Below, piece after piece: positions 29,701 to 38,173 of a stretch of 64,000 bases of DNA. A program made the translations under genes and the position numbers. The notes beneath the pieces were generated by a model. That model made no database searches, had not been told where the DNA came from, and saw only the letters and a program-made list of their open reading frames with translations. The DNA comes from Candidatus Thorarchaeota archaeon (lineage in GTDB: Archaea > Asgardarchaeota > Thorarchaeia > Thorarchaeales > Thorarchaeaceae). The DNA lies in NCBI GenBank assembly GCA_008080745.1, contig SHMX01000006.1, positions 117,684 to 181,683 of the forward strand. Reading direction: 5' to 3'. Numbering within the stretch: position 1 is the stretch's first letter; the number at the start of each line of letters is the position of its first letter.

Positions 29701-32700
29701 ACACATTGAATACTGACCGATGCACCTGAAATAGCCGTTCCATCAATGTAGTCGGAATATGATAATAATGCACTGGCATTTAATGTGAAGTATGCAGGTG
29801 GTGTTGATAGAACAGATACCTGAGTAGGTCGAGAGGTGATAGTAGCTTCTGTACTAACCGTAGCGTTAGCGTAATACGGCTCGGTATCGCTCCAGAAGAA
29901 TTTCACTGAGATATCATGACCAGATTCTAGATAGGAAGTGAGGATGGTAGAGAGAATCGATATTGAATAAATTCCTACTGAACCCGATAACGTATACTGA
30001 CTTGATAAAAGAACAGTACCGCCACCATGTGTAAGAATCAAGTTACTCTTATCCAATTCTATAGGACTGTCCAGAAGTGAATCTGAGATCGAAATTTCAA
30101 AGGAAACATTCTCACCAAAGGGTGTATTGAGAGGTGATTTCGAAACGGTAAGAGAAACAATTCGTCTCGATACCTCAATATCTACATCTCTTACTCGTGT
30201 CTGATAGTAAGGAGAGCCAGTGAAGCCCGCAGTGATGGAAATAGTATAGGTTCCGAAATTACCCAAGGCAACAGTATCGATACTTATTATGTAATGTCCA
30301 TCACCTTCATCGGTAACCCAATAGTTATCATTCAAAACCAAAGTTGCCTCTGAGCACGATGCAACTACAGTCGCACCAACTATTCCTGCTGCATTATTAT
30401 CATCAGTATAATAAACAGTTATGTTTGCTAGACTAAGGTAAGGAGTTAGGTCGGGCAATTCGCTAGTTAATTGAGCGCGTCTTTCTGTAACAGTTAGATA
30501 GAACAAATCTGTTGCATCTACTGCATAGCGAGAGCCAGTATATGCTGCGTACGCGGATATTGCATAAGTGCCTGGTGTTACCAAGCCTGTGGTATTAAGA
30601 TGCAATGTATAAGTGCCATCACCATTGTCTATGAAGACATAGAAACCAGATAATGAACCATTCAGTGATAAAATGGCTCCATCCATACCTATGGATGTTC
30701 CATCATCAGTATCGGTATAGGTGAATACGAGAGTAAGATTGTTTTGATATTGTATCGGTGAATAGGTACCATGAGTCAGCTCAGTATATCTCTCACGTAC
30801 TTTGATTTGAATAGTAATCGAGCTCTTGTTTTGATAATATGGTGAACCTTCCCAAATGATGTCGATATGGAAGCTATGTGTTCCCGGAGTCCAAGAAGAG
30901 GTATCAATCTCGATCTTGAATATGCCAGTGCTATCTCCTTCGTAGTAAATTTGGTAGGTGATTGACTCTTGTATTGAAATTTGAAGATGTGTGCTATTAC
31001 GAATTGCCTCGGTGGATAAAACATCCTTGTAGATGAGTGTGAGATTTACAAGTTCATCATATGGAGTAACTGGCAGCGGATTCCATTCGACAGTAGTTTG
31101 TCGATATGTCGAAGTTACTGTTACTACAATCGATTGATTCTCGTAAAGAGGTAAAGCTCCATTAGTCCAATTGAACATGATTCTCAATTGGCAGTCAACC
31201 AAACCGCTCAGCGCGGAAGTATTGAATTCAAACCGATATTCACCGGGATTAGTGAATGGATTAATCTCTGTGATGAGGAAATCTGATTGTGTAATGGTCT
31301 CTCCAGAAGTGAGGACTGTGATGTAGATGTGAACATTCCCAGCATAAGAACCAGTAGAATTAACGATTCCTGTGGTATTTGCGGTATCATAGTAAATTAT
31401 TGAAAACGTGAGGTTTTCTAGATAGGGAGTCATAACAGGATTATCACCGATGAATATGTCAGTGGGAGTGCTTGTTATCGTTACAGAGGTCTCAATTGAG
31501 AGGTCTTCATATTTGTCAGTTGCTCCGGTCCAGAAGATTTCAATTGTCAGATTACGTTCTCCTACTGAACCCCATTGATCAGCTGGGATGAGTATTAGGT
31601 ATTCTCCAGGATTTGTTCCATTCTCGACTGTAAATATAACGGGATTTCCGTCACTAGTGACATTTACTAGTACTGCGAAATCATTGAGGGTTCCATTTTC
31701 TATACCCGCCTCAACATCAGAGTCATAGTACAGAACAGTTGCCTCAATATCAGCTGTATAGGGAGTAGGATCAATGGAGTTCACTAAATCAAATGATGTG
31801 AGATGAGTGCGTAGTTCAACAGTAATAGTAAAGGTATGATTCTGAGAACCATATCTCTCCACATTAAAGACAACGGTGAAGCTACCAAGAGGATCATCAT
31901 TTAGCGAATTTAAATCAACAGTATAGATACCAGGTTCAACTTCAGTAACAGTATAATTTGTATCCCCTATACTATGAAATTCAGTCCAATTGCAGCTTAT
32001 CTCACTCTCAGCGTATTGGATTGGTTGATTTGCATCAGTATCAGTATATGTAATATTTAGAGAACCAGTGTAGCCTACCGGTATTGAAACGAAGCTAGTT
32101 GAACGGATAACAGATGTGTGAACATCTCGAACCTGAACTGAAAGTGCTATTGAACGTGATTCGCAGAAGTCTTTTGTCGCAGTGATATTGATGTCGTATA
32201 ATCCAAGCGTTACACCACTGGTATTGAAGCTAATAGTGTAATGTCCAGGATTCCCAACAACTGCCTCTACGCTATAAGATGTAAGAGTCCAATTAGTGAT
32301 GATGGATGCATCCGTAATCGGCTGACCCAATTGGTCCTCATAGTATACGTCCATCTCAGCGATGTATCCACTAGGCACGTTAATACCAGGTGCATCTTCA
32401 GAGAAGAACTCAGTAGTATATACAACATTTAATGTGAAGGTATCACTAACCGAGTCATAGTTGTTCTTTGTCCAATCTAGCTGAATGGGATACTGCCCAT
32501 TGCTGGGTAAAAGAGAAGTATCTAATGAAACGCTGTATTCTCCAGTGCCCATGTTACTAACTATACCTGAGCCAGCAGCCCAATCATAAGTCATAACACC
32601 ATCTGGGACCAATTCGTTAGCATCAGTATCGTTTATCCTCAGTTGGAGAAGGACAACATCACCATATGTCACATTTTTGCTCCAAGAGGTTTCTGAACCA

Positions 32701-35456
32701 ATTGGATATTTAACCAGCATATCTGTACTATGATCAATATCAAATAATCTCCTGAAGAAACCAACATTGTGAATCTCATTCGAGCTACTAATACTATCAT
32801 TTACAAAAGCCTGAACTTCCCAGTTACCGACAGATGCATTATTGGCCTCTAGAAAGATATAGTCACTTATCGCATAACCAGAAGAAACAGTTGCTGATAG
32901 TGAGTACCATTTAGCAACATCTGGGTCGTATACATCAAATGTCACAATATCCCCATCATATGAACCGGGAACTGTAGCCCTAAATCGGGTTTGTTCATTG
33001 GCTCTGAAGGTTCTTGTACTAGACCATTCAGATTGGGTTGAGTCCCATACTTCAAGGTTAGTAATCATATTAGGCGAGTTACCTTTGATCAACCAAAATC
33101 CATTCTGATAAATAGTTGTGATGTCATAGACAGAAACATTTACCACTTCATCGCCAGGTTGTCCCTGATTCCAGCCATAACTCAGATTTGTTGCTCTATC
33201 AAAGGGTTCAGCTACAAAGGTTACATCTCTATTGGTAGGAATTGATACATTGAATGAATATTCGGGCTCGTATCCATCTGGAACTGCTGCATAGTAATTT
33301 GTTGTCCATTGTACATTTGAAGCATTAGAAACAGAATAGGTTTCTCCAGAGTTGAAAAGAGTATCATAAACGGTCATACCACCATGCTTCTTTGCAAATG
33401 CCTTGACATCTACATCAAATTCAATACTAATATCTAAATCGGGGTCCGGGGTAGCTGGAGTAGGAGTCCAAGTGAAGTTGGCAAGTGCATTACTAGTCCA
33501 AGCTGGATCTGCCTGATAGATGGCGTATCCCTCACCAAAAACAGATGCTCCACCAATGTCACTAACTGAATTTCCATTCATCTCCATATTAATCTGTGAT
33601 GGCTTTACTTTTGCTTTTACATAGACGTAAATATTGTCAAATCTTACCTCTGGACGAATATCTTGATTACGATACCATTCTTTCTGAGTTACTCTTAGGC
33701 CTAATGTGAGGTCTAAATTATTTGGATCTACTTCCGTAGTACTTGCTTCAACAAGACCCGTTGAATACCAAGTATTTGAAGCCAATGTTGGATCTTCAAG
33801 ACTCCGCCTCCATAGATAATCCCCTCCACTATCAGGATCACCATCAGCAACATACATCTCAAAGAAGCCACCCATGATACCCCAACCGCGTAAATCTGCC
33901 CAATGGTCAACTGATACACCAATCCAAGTGACTTCACCACGATTGATGTTCAGATTTTGAGTGGCATATGTTTTATCATCTAAATTATACCAATAACCAT
34001 ACGTAGAGTCAGGACGATCATCATACCAATAACCATCCATTCTAAGACTAAGAGCAGGATTTCCACTACCATGTCCATTTGCCTCCCACCGAGAATTGAG
34101 TTTCATATGACCGCCACTCTCAAGGGAATAGACATAACCAGTTGAATTAATTGCAACTCCATAATTGAAATAGAATTCTCCGTTACCCGTACCTTTGCTT
34201 CCCCATTGATATTGATAACTGTCAATTCCAGAGTCATAAACTAATACTCGATGGTCTCCAGAGTCACATATGAAAACATCACCTGATGAGTCTATGGCAA
34301 GTCCTCGAGGGTCTCGTACAGTGGAACTGTCTATAGAATTGAAATACCTATGTCGTCCAACTTCATCAATAAATGTACCCGTTGATGAAAATTGAGTTAT
34401 TGCATAATTTTGATTACTGTACAATGTATGGTCTGAAACATACACATCACCGGTATTCTGATTTATTGCAATGCCACTGGGACATACAAAATTTCCTTGA
34501 CCAGTTCCAGAACCTCCAAATTGGCGAATATAGCCACCGGCCGAATTGAACTGCTGAATACGGTAATTACCCTGGTCAACAACATATACACCATTTGAAG
34601 ATATTGCAATCCCAACAGGACCAAAGAATTCTCCATTACCATACCCATCAGATCCAAATTCGGATACATAATTACCAACCGCATCAAATATTTGAATTCG
34701 ATTATTTCCATTATCTGCAACGTATACATAACCTGTTGAGTTGACTGCAATACCCATGGGGTTGTTAAACTCGCCAGAACCAGAACCAAACGTTCCCCAT
34801 TGCCCCTCATAATTTCCAGCTGGATCGAATATCTGAATTCTATTATTACCCGAATCACTAACATAGATGTAATCTGAATCGTTGATTGCAATTCCATATG
34901 GATCTATAAACTGTCCATTTCCTATACCATAAGAGCCCCATTGGGTTTGATATGTGCCAGTATTTGAGAAGACCTGAATTCTATTGGTGCCTGAGAAACC
35001 AGCTGTAGCGTGACTGCTGCTAAATGTCCAAGAAGATGCATCATCAAATCCACTATTGAGGAGCCATGTTCGATTTTCAGTCAAATCGGTTATAGTTGTT
35101 GCAACTTGATATGACTCCCAGCCATCACCGATAGGTACACTAAGTTCCGTGCCACTTGTTGTACCAGCAGATGAATCATAGAACATTGATGAATCTGTAA
35201 ATGTATCAACGCGTGTTCCATATTCTGAGCCATTCAATGCATAACCAATTCCAGATACAGAAGAAGGTGATGCAGACAGGTCGTATCTATAGAGAATCTC
35301 ATCGGGTCCGACCTCTATTACATTGCCATCCTCTAGTTCAATTAATCGACTCTTTGAATCTGTTCCATCTAGTGGTGAAAATAGTACCATTGTGGAAGAC
35401 ATAGTTAGCACTAATAGTAGTGCCATTACTTTCATGGCGGTTCTTCTTTTCGGCAC
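26784..35456 (-). CDS. Giant Ig-repeat surface protein with NHL propeller (2890 residues)
   Basis: A tandem paralog of the next gene, shown by matching N-terminal text (RLIELEDGNVIEVGPDE versus RIVDIGNGDTIEIAPNE), ENRTW, and shared tail motifs. It has a signal peptide (about 8-30) and an N-terminal domain interrupted at about residues 155-450 by NHL repeats. More than 20 Ig-like units, one membrane helix near residue 2690 and a 191-residue cytoplasmic tail follow. The tail ends EVEIMIEQARELSKAEVDAL. The GTG at 35456 has GGAG 9 bases upstream; an ATG at 35435 is also possible. The gene follows the metzincin protease on the same strand after 155 bases. A surface-adhesion or sensing role is inferred. 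Confidence 0.88.
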   Translation of the reverse strand: MPKRRTAMKVMALLLVLTMSSTMVLFSPLDGTDSKSRLIELEDGNVIEVGPDEILYRYDLSASPSSVSGIGYALNGSEYGTRVDTFTDSSMFYDSSAGTTSGTELSVPIGDGWESYQVATTITDLTENRTWLLNSGFDDASSWTFSSSHATAGFSGTNRIQVFSNTGTYQTQWGSYGIGNGQFIDPYGIAINDSDYIYVSDSGNNRIQIFDPAGNYEGQWGTFGSGSGEFNNPMGIAVNSTGYVYVADNGNNRIQIFDAVGNYVSEFGSDGYGNGEFFGPVGIAISSNGVYVVDQGNYRIQQFNSAGGYIRQFGGSGTGQGNFVCPSGIAINQNTGDVYVSDHTLYSNQNYAITQFSSTGTFIDEVGRHRYFNSIDSSTVRDPRGLAIDSSGDVFICDSGDHRVLVYDSGIDSYQYQWGSKGTGNGEFYFNYGVAINSTGYVYSLESGGHMKLNSRWEANGHGSGNPALSLRMDGYWYDDRPDSTYGYWYNLDDKTYATQNLNINRGEVTWIGVSVDHWADLRGWGIMGGFFEMYVADGDPDSGGDYLWRRSLEDPTLASNTWYSTGLVEASTTEVDPNNLDLTLGLRVTQKEWYRNQDIRPEVRFDNIYVYVKAKVKPSQINMEMNGNSVSDIGGASVFGEGYAIYQADPAWTSNALANFTWTPTPATPDPDLDISIEFDVDVKAFAKKHGGMTVYDTLFNSGETYSVSNASNVQWTTNYYAAVPDGYEPEYSFNVSIPTNRDVTFVAEPFDRATNLSYGWNQGQPGDEVVNVSVYDITTIYQNGFWLIKGNSPNMITNLEVWDSTQSEWSSTRTFRANEQTRFRATVPGSYDGDIVTFDVYDPDVAKWYSLSATVSSGYAISDYIFLEANNASVGNWEVQAFVNDSISSSNEIHNVGFFRRLFDIDHSTDMLVKYPIGSETSWSKNVTYGDVVLLQLRINDTDANELVPDGVMTYDWAAGSGIVSNMGTGEYSVSLDTSLLPSNGQYPIQLDWTKNNYDSVSDTFTLNVVYTTEFFSEDAPGINVPSGYIAEMDVYYEDQLGQPITDASIITNWTLTSYSVEAVVGNPGHYTISFNTSGVTLGLYDINITATKDFCESRSIALSVQVRDVHTSVIRSTSFVSIPVGYTGSLNITYTDTDANQPIQYAESEISCNWTEFHSIGDTNYTVTEVEPGIYTVDLNSLNDDPLGSFTVVFNVERYGSQNHTFTITVELRTHLTSFDLVNSIDPTPYTADIEATVLYYDSDVEAGIENGTLNDFAVLVNVTSDGNPVIFTVENGTNPGEYLILIPADQWGSVGERNLTIEIFWTGATDKYEDLSIETSVTITSTPTDIFIGDNPVMTPYLENLTFSIIYYDTANTTGIVNSTGSYAGNVHIYITVLTSGETITQSDFLITEINPFTNPGEYRFEFNTSALSGLVDCQLRIMFNWTNGALPLYENQSIVVTVTSTYRQTTVEWNPLPVTPYDELVNLTLIYKDVLSTEAIRNSTHLQISIQESITYQIYYEGDSTGIFKIEIDTSSWTPGTHSFHIDIIWEGSPYYQNKSSITIQIKVRERYTELTHGTYSPIQYQNNLTLVFTYTDTDDGTSIGMDGAILSLNGSLSGFYVFIDNGDGTYTLHLNTTGLVTPGTYAISAYAAYTGSRYAVDATDLFYLTVTERRAQLTSELPDLTPYLSLANITVYYTDDNNAAGIVGATVVASCSEATLVLNDNYWVTDEGDGHYIISIDTVALGNFGTYTISITAGFTGSPYYQTRVRDVDIEVSRRIVSLTVSKSPLNTPFGENVSFEISISDSLLDSPIELDKSNLILTHGGGTVLLSSQYTLSGSVGIYSISILSTILTSYLESGHDISVKFFWSDTEPYYANATVSTEATITSRPTQVSVLSTPPAYFTLNASALLSYSDYIDGTAISGASVSIQCVNITPIQYWITDNVDGTYSVSINTTALLTLGRFTFYANFSWSGSPFYQNKTMLRFAITVNPVSTTLSFEISDTSTNYIGDVVVGNLTYINQISGEGIEGGIVSSNWNSLYGTSITIVELGNGIYNVTIETSGLDAEIYSCSFSAEKYLHLNKSILADIVLAAVPVTMEIIATPTDPIWGDSIEFSANITDARDGSPVIGALANMSISEQIFNLTEVSPGIYNYSILSSSFNAGEYSVTFISSLKNYESVQRDFQIRIAKVSTSIDAILDSYITVNGQTVSIEVEYLIKSDSTPISTGIVTYSWTGGSGQIYWSAVESKYIGQFTISGITVGSHQIQVSANSTNYKTVSTQLIIEVSEASTELSILNDNSVLPVVYGDEVNVTVYLNNTELNIPVLGSTLTYSVGTVVGNMTELGTGWYSAMVPTSSIDIREWVLTVSSSLSGYSPATIDVTLQVLKIPTKIDIVGPALISVFYGENATFRFYYNNTHSNLGIDNATSSFIFEGFTGSLVNEGGGNYSLTLNSSMVYAGSIARGISITLSKQNHAYSFTNVKLLVRPISTEVVGNDEFTFPVGDDYSVAFDYMDILHDELVTGATASAIWEFGTVNLIDLGNGTYVFGPDATDISRLDIRDEPYRIRIIISKGNYSQTELVFNLRIREINTELIYEPLPATVYSGRVIYVRVTYMDVDHNVPIAGANNATPNLSLTRLTDQEIDFGNGTYVFAFIPPAVATYEITITLSLSDYQTQTINVVVFSEIPPEQQALVSGFTYTGLGIIGIAILAALYIRVLSVPKLVRKIQRMLKVISKGGIPKPEDVMIRNRLILSMMNEELLPMGIRKTPDDITPSTIEIQILDVEELLDELAKVVGLTDADVQTLRTNLEAMRPSERAGFISEVIRQERSRRAKELAEAEGEEESVEEREVKQKLSETELDDLQEKLLRMGISESEVEIMIEQARELSKAEVDALIDQLGGME
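34106..34994 (-). repeat. NHL beta-propeller repeats inside the 2890-residue surface protein
   Basis: About seven units of roughly 42-48 residues repeat the pattern G-x-G-x-F-x-x-P-x-G-I-A-I-x-x-x-x-x-V-Y-V-x-D-x-G-N-x-R-I-Q-x-F (for example FNNPMGIAVNSTGYVYVADN). NHL repeats fold as six- or seven-bladed propellers that bind proteins or glycans. The boundaries are approximate. The paralogous gene has no such insert at the equivalent place. Confidence 0.8.
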
Positions 35457-35611
35457 GGCGAATCACTCCGAGTATCTAGAAATTCGGTGAAGATATCATC
35501 CCGATATTCTAGTAAAACTCTCCTCGTATTGCGTGAGTCATATCTGGTATTAAAACTAATCTGTCGTTTGTCGTTCCATATATGATACAACTGTTCGAAA
35601 TATCGAAGATG

Positions 35612-37771
35612 TCATAATTTGTTCTTTTTCACGAAATAGATGCTTACCACAATACTAATTCCTGCCACACCCAGTCCAATAAGTACAATCTCAACCATGC
35701 CGATTAGAGAATTAGGAACATCAGGTGTGCCGTACAACACTCTCCAATCTGTAACAGCAGTATTCATACCCCAATCATAAACGACAGCTTGAATCGCTAA
35801 GGACTCGGCGTCTGGAAATGTAGGTATTGAAGCTGTATAGGAATCTCCATGTAATTCACAGAGATACCTGTGTTCTTCATTATCGGTTAGAACTACTATC
35901 GTTACATTTTCAATACCTGAAGTAGTATCAGTAGCTTCTACCCAAACATCAAAATCCTGAAGATCGATATTGACGGGATCGGTGCCCCAATCATCTATTA
36001 TAGGAGGTGTTTGGTCAATTCGCGCATAGCGCATTCGTTTTATCCAGTTAGCCGCTTCACTCAATGCATCGTAACAACCAATCCAGTCCATCTTGTTATA
36101 GAGTTCCTGTGCATTAGCGATTGCAGCCTCCACTCTATCCCTTGCTTCTATAACTTTTGGGAGATCATCGTTAAGGATGCCTTCCGAATATTCCTCAAAA
36201 TCCAGAACAATCTCAGCCTCCATCTGGTCTAGATAGGTACTCTGGACCCAATTCTGGTCGAATGTAGCCGTACCGTTATGCATGGTGAAATATCCCATGG
36301 GACTATAACTGAAATCACCTACGTAATGATATTGACTCCATGTATGTCCGATACCAATGGCATGCATAGTTTCATGAAGCTGTATATTAGATATCCCACT
36401 CTTCGGTGTCACTCCATCAGATTGGTAATATCGCTCCCAAGATTTCCAAATGACCGTTTGTCCTCCGCCTCCAAGACCCGTAAATGTCCTTCCCCCGGCA
36501 TACATCTCCATCATTTTTTTAATGAAAACTACACCGAATACTTCTATCTGATTTGGTTGGTCATCCACATAGGAAGGTCGAAGTGTATCATATATATCCT
36601 GAAATTGAGCATATCCATCTACCTGAGTCACTCCACCTACAATATCTGCGTGGTCCCAGAATACAGTCTCCCATTCTGGAAATTGTTCGATATCGAGAAA
36701 GTCAATATTTACGGTCCAGTCGATGAAGGGAAATAGAGTTTCAAGATGTGCTCTTTGAATTTCCCCGTCTGTGACCCATTGCAAACTATCTATACCTACA
36801 CCATCATTTACGTCCATTCCAAAAACTATGCCTTGCAAGATACCTGATTTGACATATGCTGTGGGCTGATGTTGATTTGCAAACATAAGATAACTGATTG
36901 GATCATACATGTAGTCTGCCAGATAAACTGATAATGCCTCTCTCCCTGAATTTGAACCAAGATCAATCTCGGATACCTTATCCTCTAAATCTTTGATACA
37001 ATGTTCATAATCATTGGAATAGGGAACCTGTCCCCACCAGATTCGTGCCCATTGGAGATACCATTGGTCAGCTGAAGGGTCAAGCACATAGATATTTCCT
37101 CTTCCACCAATGCCTGCAAATTGGAATTTAACTCCGGAATTTAATTCATTATCCCATTCTAATCTGAACCATTCTTGTTTCAGTCCTGTGTCAGGGTCGA
37201 TTGGGTGATAGTCGAACCAATGTTCTATCTCATGGTCATCTGAATCGAACTCTGAGAAGTTGAGAAGATAAAACACGTACCCAAGCTCAGGTGGGTCTAC
37301 TGCAGGATTTTCTACCAACCAGTCTTCCACAGCATAACCATCTATTGATCGTCCATCTCGATCATAGAAAATTTTCTGGGGTTCGTTGGGATGAGTCTTC
37401 TGATATTCTAATGCAGTTTCATCAAGAGCAGAGCCAGTCCCCGTACCATTGATTGAGTTAGTCAACATTACAGTACGGAAATCATTCTCCCAAGACTCAG
37501 ATGCTTCAATAATATCATAGCTTATCTCATATTCTACATATGCTTTGGTTGTAGAAAAGATCCTACTAGTTGGAAAGCTTTCTAGGAGAACAGTATCATC
37601 AATTACATCATCATAATTAACAAGGACAATGCTTATTGTCCATTGTCGAGTAATTGAAGATTTTTGGGCTAATTGGCTGGGTTCTCTTTGAGGCTTGATA
37701 CCAGTTGATGTTACTAATGGAATACTTGATAATGCAAGTAGAATAACCAGACAGACCCCAATCATTCTCAT
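35612..37771 (-). CDS. Secreted/membrane-anchored metzincin-type zinc metalloprotease
   Basis: An N-terminal signal peptide (about 1-24) and a C-terminal membrane helix (about 690-712) place the body outside the cell. The zinc motif HETMHAIGIGH (His466, Glu467, His470, His476) is the HExxHxxGxxH signature of metzincins, and SPMGYF with Met492 fits the Met-turn. The rest, about 450 residues before the motif, is unlike the common families I know. After the catalytic part comes an Ig-like segment (about 605-680) resembling those in the giant proteins. The gene lies directly upstream of and codirectional with the two giant proteins, suggesting it processes or works with them (inference). Confidence 0.82.
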   Translation of the reverse strand: MRMIGVCLVILLALSSIPLVTSTGIKPQREPSQLAQKSSITRQWTISIVLVNYDDVIDDTVLLESFPTSRIFSTTKAYVEYEISYDIIEASESWENDFRTVMLTNSINGTGTGSALDETALEYQKTHPNEPQKIFYDRDGRSIDGYAVEDWLVENPAVDPPELGYVFYLLNFSEFDSDDHEIEHWFDYHPIDPDTGLKQEWFRLEWDNELNSGVKFQFAGIGGRGNIYVLDPSADQWYLQWARIWWGQVPYSNDYEHCIKDLEDKVSEIDLGSNSGREALSVYLADYMYDPISYLMFANQHQPTAYVKSGILQGIVFGMDVNDGVGIDSLQWVTDGEIQRAHLETLFPFIDWTVNIDFLDIEQFPEWETVFWDHADIVGGVTQVDGYAQFQDIYDTLRPSYVDDQPNQIEVFGVVFIKKMMEMYAGGRTFTGLGGGGQTVIWKSWERYYQSDGVTPKSGISNIQLHETMHAIGIGHTWSQYHYVGDFSYSPMGYFTMHNGTATFDQNWVQSTYLDQMEAEIVLDFEEYSEGILNDDLPKVIEARDRVEAAIANAQELYNKMDWIGCYDALSEAANWIKRMRYARIDQTPPIIDDWGTDPVNIDLQDFDVWVEATDTTSGIENVTIVVLTDNEEHRYLCELHGDSYTASIPTFPDAESLAIQAVVYDWGMNTAVTDWRVLYGTPDVPNSLIGMVEIVLIGLGVAGISIVVSIYFVKKNKL

Positions 37772-38173
37772 GATTAGGAATACCTATTTCAGAACTATTA
37801 AAGGTCATTTAGTAAGCAAGACACATCCGCAGCAAGTATATTAGGATATATTATTTCATATTCGATAAAGCATCGGCTGTGACTACTTTGAACGTAAACC
37901 AGGAGCAGAAATGTTCTTTCATTATTGATGTCCTAGATATCTTTGATTTCGCCGATGCACCTTCGTTCTCAAGCATTTTTTCTCCAATCTTTTGTCATAA
38001 CAGGGTTTGAAGAATAAGCTAGGTATGGATAAGGAAAAATGATGATTTGGATAACTCCTCAGAACTAATAAAATTGGAAATAATATCATCCACATAATAC
38101 TGATGAACAACAAAGCTTTATCATACATTACGGTAACTTGGCGTATGACGAGACCCCAGAGGTGCCATTAATT
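37772..38173. other. Divergent promoter region
   Basis: About 400 AT-rich bases lie between the leftward metzincin gene and the rightward STAND NTPase gene. A 68-codon minus-strand frame is present but lacks a ribosome site and has an unconvincing basic C-terminus, so I do not call it. A TATA-like CTTTATCATA near 38116 precedes the NTPase gene. Confidence 0.4.

Noticed and set aside
34463..34897. 144-codon frame on the same strand inside the NHL region
   Set aside because: It is an out-of-frame shadow created by the repeated NHL DNA of the giant protein gene.
37922..38128. 68-codon minus-strand frame with a hydrophobic start in the divergent promoter region
   Set aside because: No ribosome site, basic low-quality C-terminus and position in a likely promoter region; treated as chance.
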